Positions 5,273 to 6,172 of a stretch of 6,172 nt of DNA are shown one piece after another. Under the pieces are notes generated by a model. It made no database searches. It was not told where the DNA came from and was given only the letters and a program-made list of their open reading frames with translations. A program made the translations under genes and the position numbers. The stretch covers positions 1 to 6,172 of the forward strand of contig NZER01000359.1 in assembly GCA_002690445.1 (NCBI GenBank). The letters run 5' to 3'. Positions within the stretch are counted from its first letter, which is position 1. Each line of letters starts with the position of its first letter. This DNA is from Candidatus Pacearchaeota archaeon (GTDB lineage: Archaea > Nanoarchaeota > Nanoarchaeia > Pacearchaeales > GW2011-AR1).

Positions 5273-5380
5273 CTAGAACTCCACGATGATGCGTGCGAAC
5301 CAGATGATGGCCGCCCAAAAAAGTAGAGACACCCCCGTCCAAACCAGCAGCGCCTGCCCAGGCGATAGCTTGTCTTTCAT
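5273..5380 (-). CDS. Very small single-span membrane protein (35 aa)
   Basis: Reads MKDKLSPGQALLVWTG then a strongly hydrophobic segment VSLLFWAAIIWFARIIVEF. It has one predicted transmembrane helix (about residues 10-33) after a short Lys-containing N-terminus. The ATG at 5380-5378 has AGGAGG about four bases upstream and overlaps the homing endonuclease stop as ATGA. Its TAG stop lies inside the exonuclease Shine-Dalgarno. These start and stop signals, rather than similarity, support it as a real gene. Function unknown. Tiny membrane proteins in phage early/middle regions may alter host membrane proteins or lysis timing, but nothing here decides that. A longer frame continues upstream but is antisense-like shadow within the endonuclease gene. 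Confidence 0.62.
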   Translation of the reverse strand: MKDKLSPGQALLVWTGVSLLFWAAIIWFARIIVEF

Positions 5381-5784
5381 GGTCCCTCCTTGTAGTCGAT
5401 CTGTTTCATCGAACTGAGCTGTTTGATGAGTGCTTCCCGCCGCGCACCGGGACTCTCCTCTCGGATTGCCAACATCAGTTCTGCCTGTGGCCGCTTCTCC
5501 CAAAGAAAGGGCTTCAACAGTTCCACCAAGCGGATCGCTGCATCCCCATAGACCCGCCACTGAAAGTATGTGCGGCCCTTCTTCTTGTGTGCGCGTTGTA
5601 GCACTGTCCCCCCAAAGCTCGACGCCAACTGATGCAAGGTGAAGGGGAAGCAATTGGTGACGGATACCTCGGGAGAACTTTCGTTCCACCGGAAACAACC
5701 GTCGCCGTCAATATATCCAGCGATATACGACAGCCATACGTCAGTGTGTTTCGGCCCAGGTTTGCCCAACCTTTGTCTCCCCAC
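5377..5784 (-). CDS. LAGLIDADG homing endonuclease (single-motif, free-standing)
   Basis: Site-specific DNA endonuclease that copies its own gene into lineages lacking it. The 135-residue protein carries one LAGLIDADG motif, YIAGYIDGDGCF (20-31), in which Asp28 is the expected metal-binding catalytic acid. Beta-strand-like segments follow (PEVSVTN; TYFQWRVYG) with helices after (HQLASSFGG; AIRLVELLKPFL), the usual order of the fold. One motif implies a homodimer of the I-CreI type. The GTG start at 5784 has GAAGG (5798-5794) nine bases upstream and lies inside the polymerase 3' end, so the two genes overlap by 44 bases in different frames. The polymerase reads through to its normal C-terminus, so this is a free-standing gene and not part of an intein. 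No intron boundary is visible. The stop forms ATGA with the next gene. Confidence 0.88.
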   Translation of the reverse strand: MGRQRLGKPGPKHTDVWLSYIAGYIDGDGCFRWNESSPEVSVTNCFPFTLHQLASSFGGTVLQRAHKKKGRTYFQWRVYGDAAIRLVELLKPFLWEKRPQAELMLAIREESPGARREALIKQLSSMKQIDYKEGP

Positions 5785-6172
5785 TCAAGGCAACCTTCAA
5801 ATCATAGAACTGTCCCGCCGCACTAATTGCCTGGAGCGCGAGCTCTGATGCTGTGTCTGCTTCCTGTTCGATGATCTCGAGCTGCCATTCGTCGTGCGCA
5901 TGTACCGCAAGAGTGAAGTCGATGGTATGTCTGACACCGTTCATCTCCAAGAACATGAAGTGCAACAGCGTGGCCTTCTTCGTCACCGTGGACGCCGCGT
6001 TCTGAATCCACAGGTTGGCTGCACTGTGTGCGCTACGCGGGTACAGGGGTCTGCCGTCGAGGCCGATGAGAACACCTTCGCTTGTGGCCTTCTCTTGGAT
6101 GGACTCAAGGAACTTGCGGAAGGCTGGGTTGGAATCGTAGAAGCGGCGGCGCAACGCTCGCCCCTCCTTGCG
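5741..6172 (-). CDS. DNA polymerase, family A, C-terminal part (T7 gp5-like), cut by the window edge
   Basis: Replicative DNA polymerase of the phage; 143 C-terminal residues are present and the gene enters from the high-coordinate side. The segment GLDGRPLYPRSAHSAANLWI corresponds to GLDGRKIKVRSPHAALNTLL of T7 DNA polymerase. HAHDEWQLEI contains motif C (His-Asp-Glu), whose Asp is one of the two catalytic metal ligands. The last residues, ETKVGQTWAETH, match the T7 ending EGKMGPNWAICH, so the natural C-terminus is intact. Exonuclease domain, thumb and motifs A and B lie outside the window. No intein or intron interrupts the visible part. The homing endonuclease starts inside its last 15 codons in another frame, and the exonuclease follows soon after, as in the T7 replication block. 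Confidence 0.95.
   Translation of the reverse strand, partial: RKEGRALRRRFYDSNPAFRKFLESIQEKATSEGVLIGLDGRPLYPRSAHSAANLWIQNAASTVTKKATLLHFMFLEMNGVRHTIDFTLAVHAHDEWQLEIIEQEADTASELALQAISAAGQFYDLKVALSGETKVGQTWAETH

Noticed and set aside
5741..5800. Possible intein or group I intron junction at the end of the polymerase gene, given the adjacent LAGLIDADG gene
   Set aside because: The polymerase frame is continuous to its typical ending (WAETH), and the endonuclease has its own GTG start and ribosome-binding site in another frame.
5823..6011. Minus-strand frame inside the DNA polymerase gene
   Set aside because: Shadow of the polymerase reading frame, which contains motif C and the conserved C-terminus.

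Overview
The window looks like a stretch of a lytic T7-like podovirus genome (Caudoviricetes; the Autographiviridae-type gene order is an inference from synteny). Every gene I can support lies on the minus strand. Read in transcription order, from high to low coordinates, the genes follow the T7 gene 5 to gene 10 order: 3' end of a family A DNA polymerase, 5'-3' exonuclease (gp6-like), small proteins, portal (gp8), scaffold (gp9) and the N-terminus of the major capsid protein (gp10). A host cannot be named. A probable lipoprotein in the lysis region and strong Shine-Dalgarno sites point to a Gram-negative bacterium. The sequence is fairly GC-rich.

Replication and nucleotide part (6172 to about 3800): the polymerase ends at 5741 with the conserved family C-terminus. 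A compact LAGLIDADG homing endonuclease overlaps its last codons out of frame. Then come a 35-residue single-span membrane protein, the FEN-type exonuclease, a small basic protein of unknown function and a DUF1599 (MazG-like, nucleotide-modification-associated) protein.

Structural part (about 3740 to 919): a 77-residue conserved-looking small protein, a proline-rich protein resembling T7 gp7.3-type virion/adaptor proteins, the portal (translated from a TTG codon) and the acidic scaffold.

Between scaffold and capsid (922 to 401), where T7 has only a short spacer and transcription/translation signals, there is a three-gene cassette of small membrane-linked proteins: a 57-residue amphipathic/basic protein, a probable lipoprotein encoded largely out of frame across the same DNA, and a two-span holin-like protein. 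I read this as a relocated lysis module. It is followed by a 145-nt leader with four consecutive perfect or near-perfect hairpins, then the capsid gene with a strong ribosome-binding site.

The genes are very tightly packed. Six junctions use a 4-nt ATGA or TTGA stop/start overlap, and several other stops sit inside the next gene's Shine-Dalgarno sequence, so the block probably works as a translationally coupled polycistron. The most interesting points are the dual-coded lysis segment (about 749-867), the position of that module, and the hairpin-rich capsid leader.
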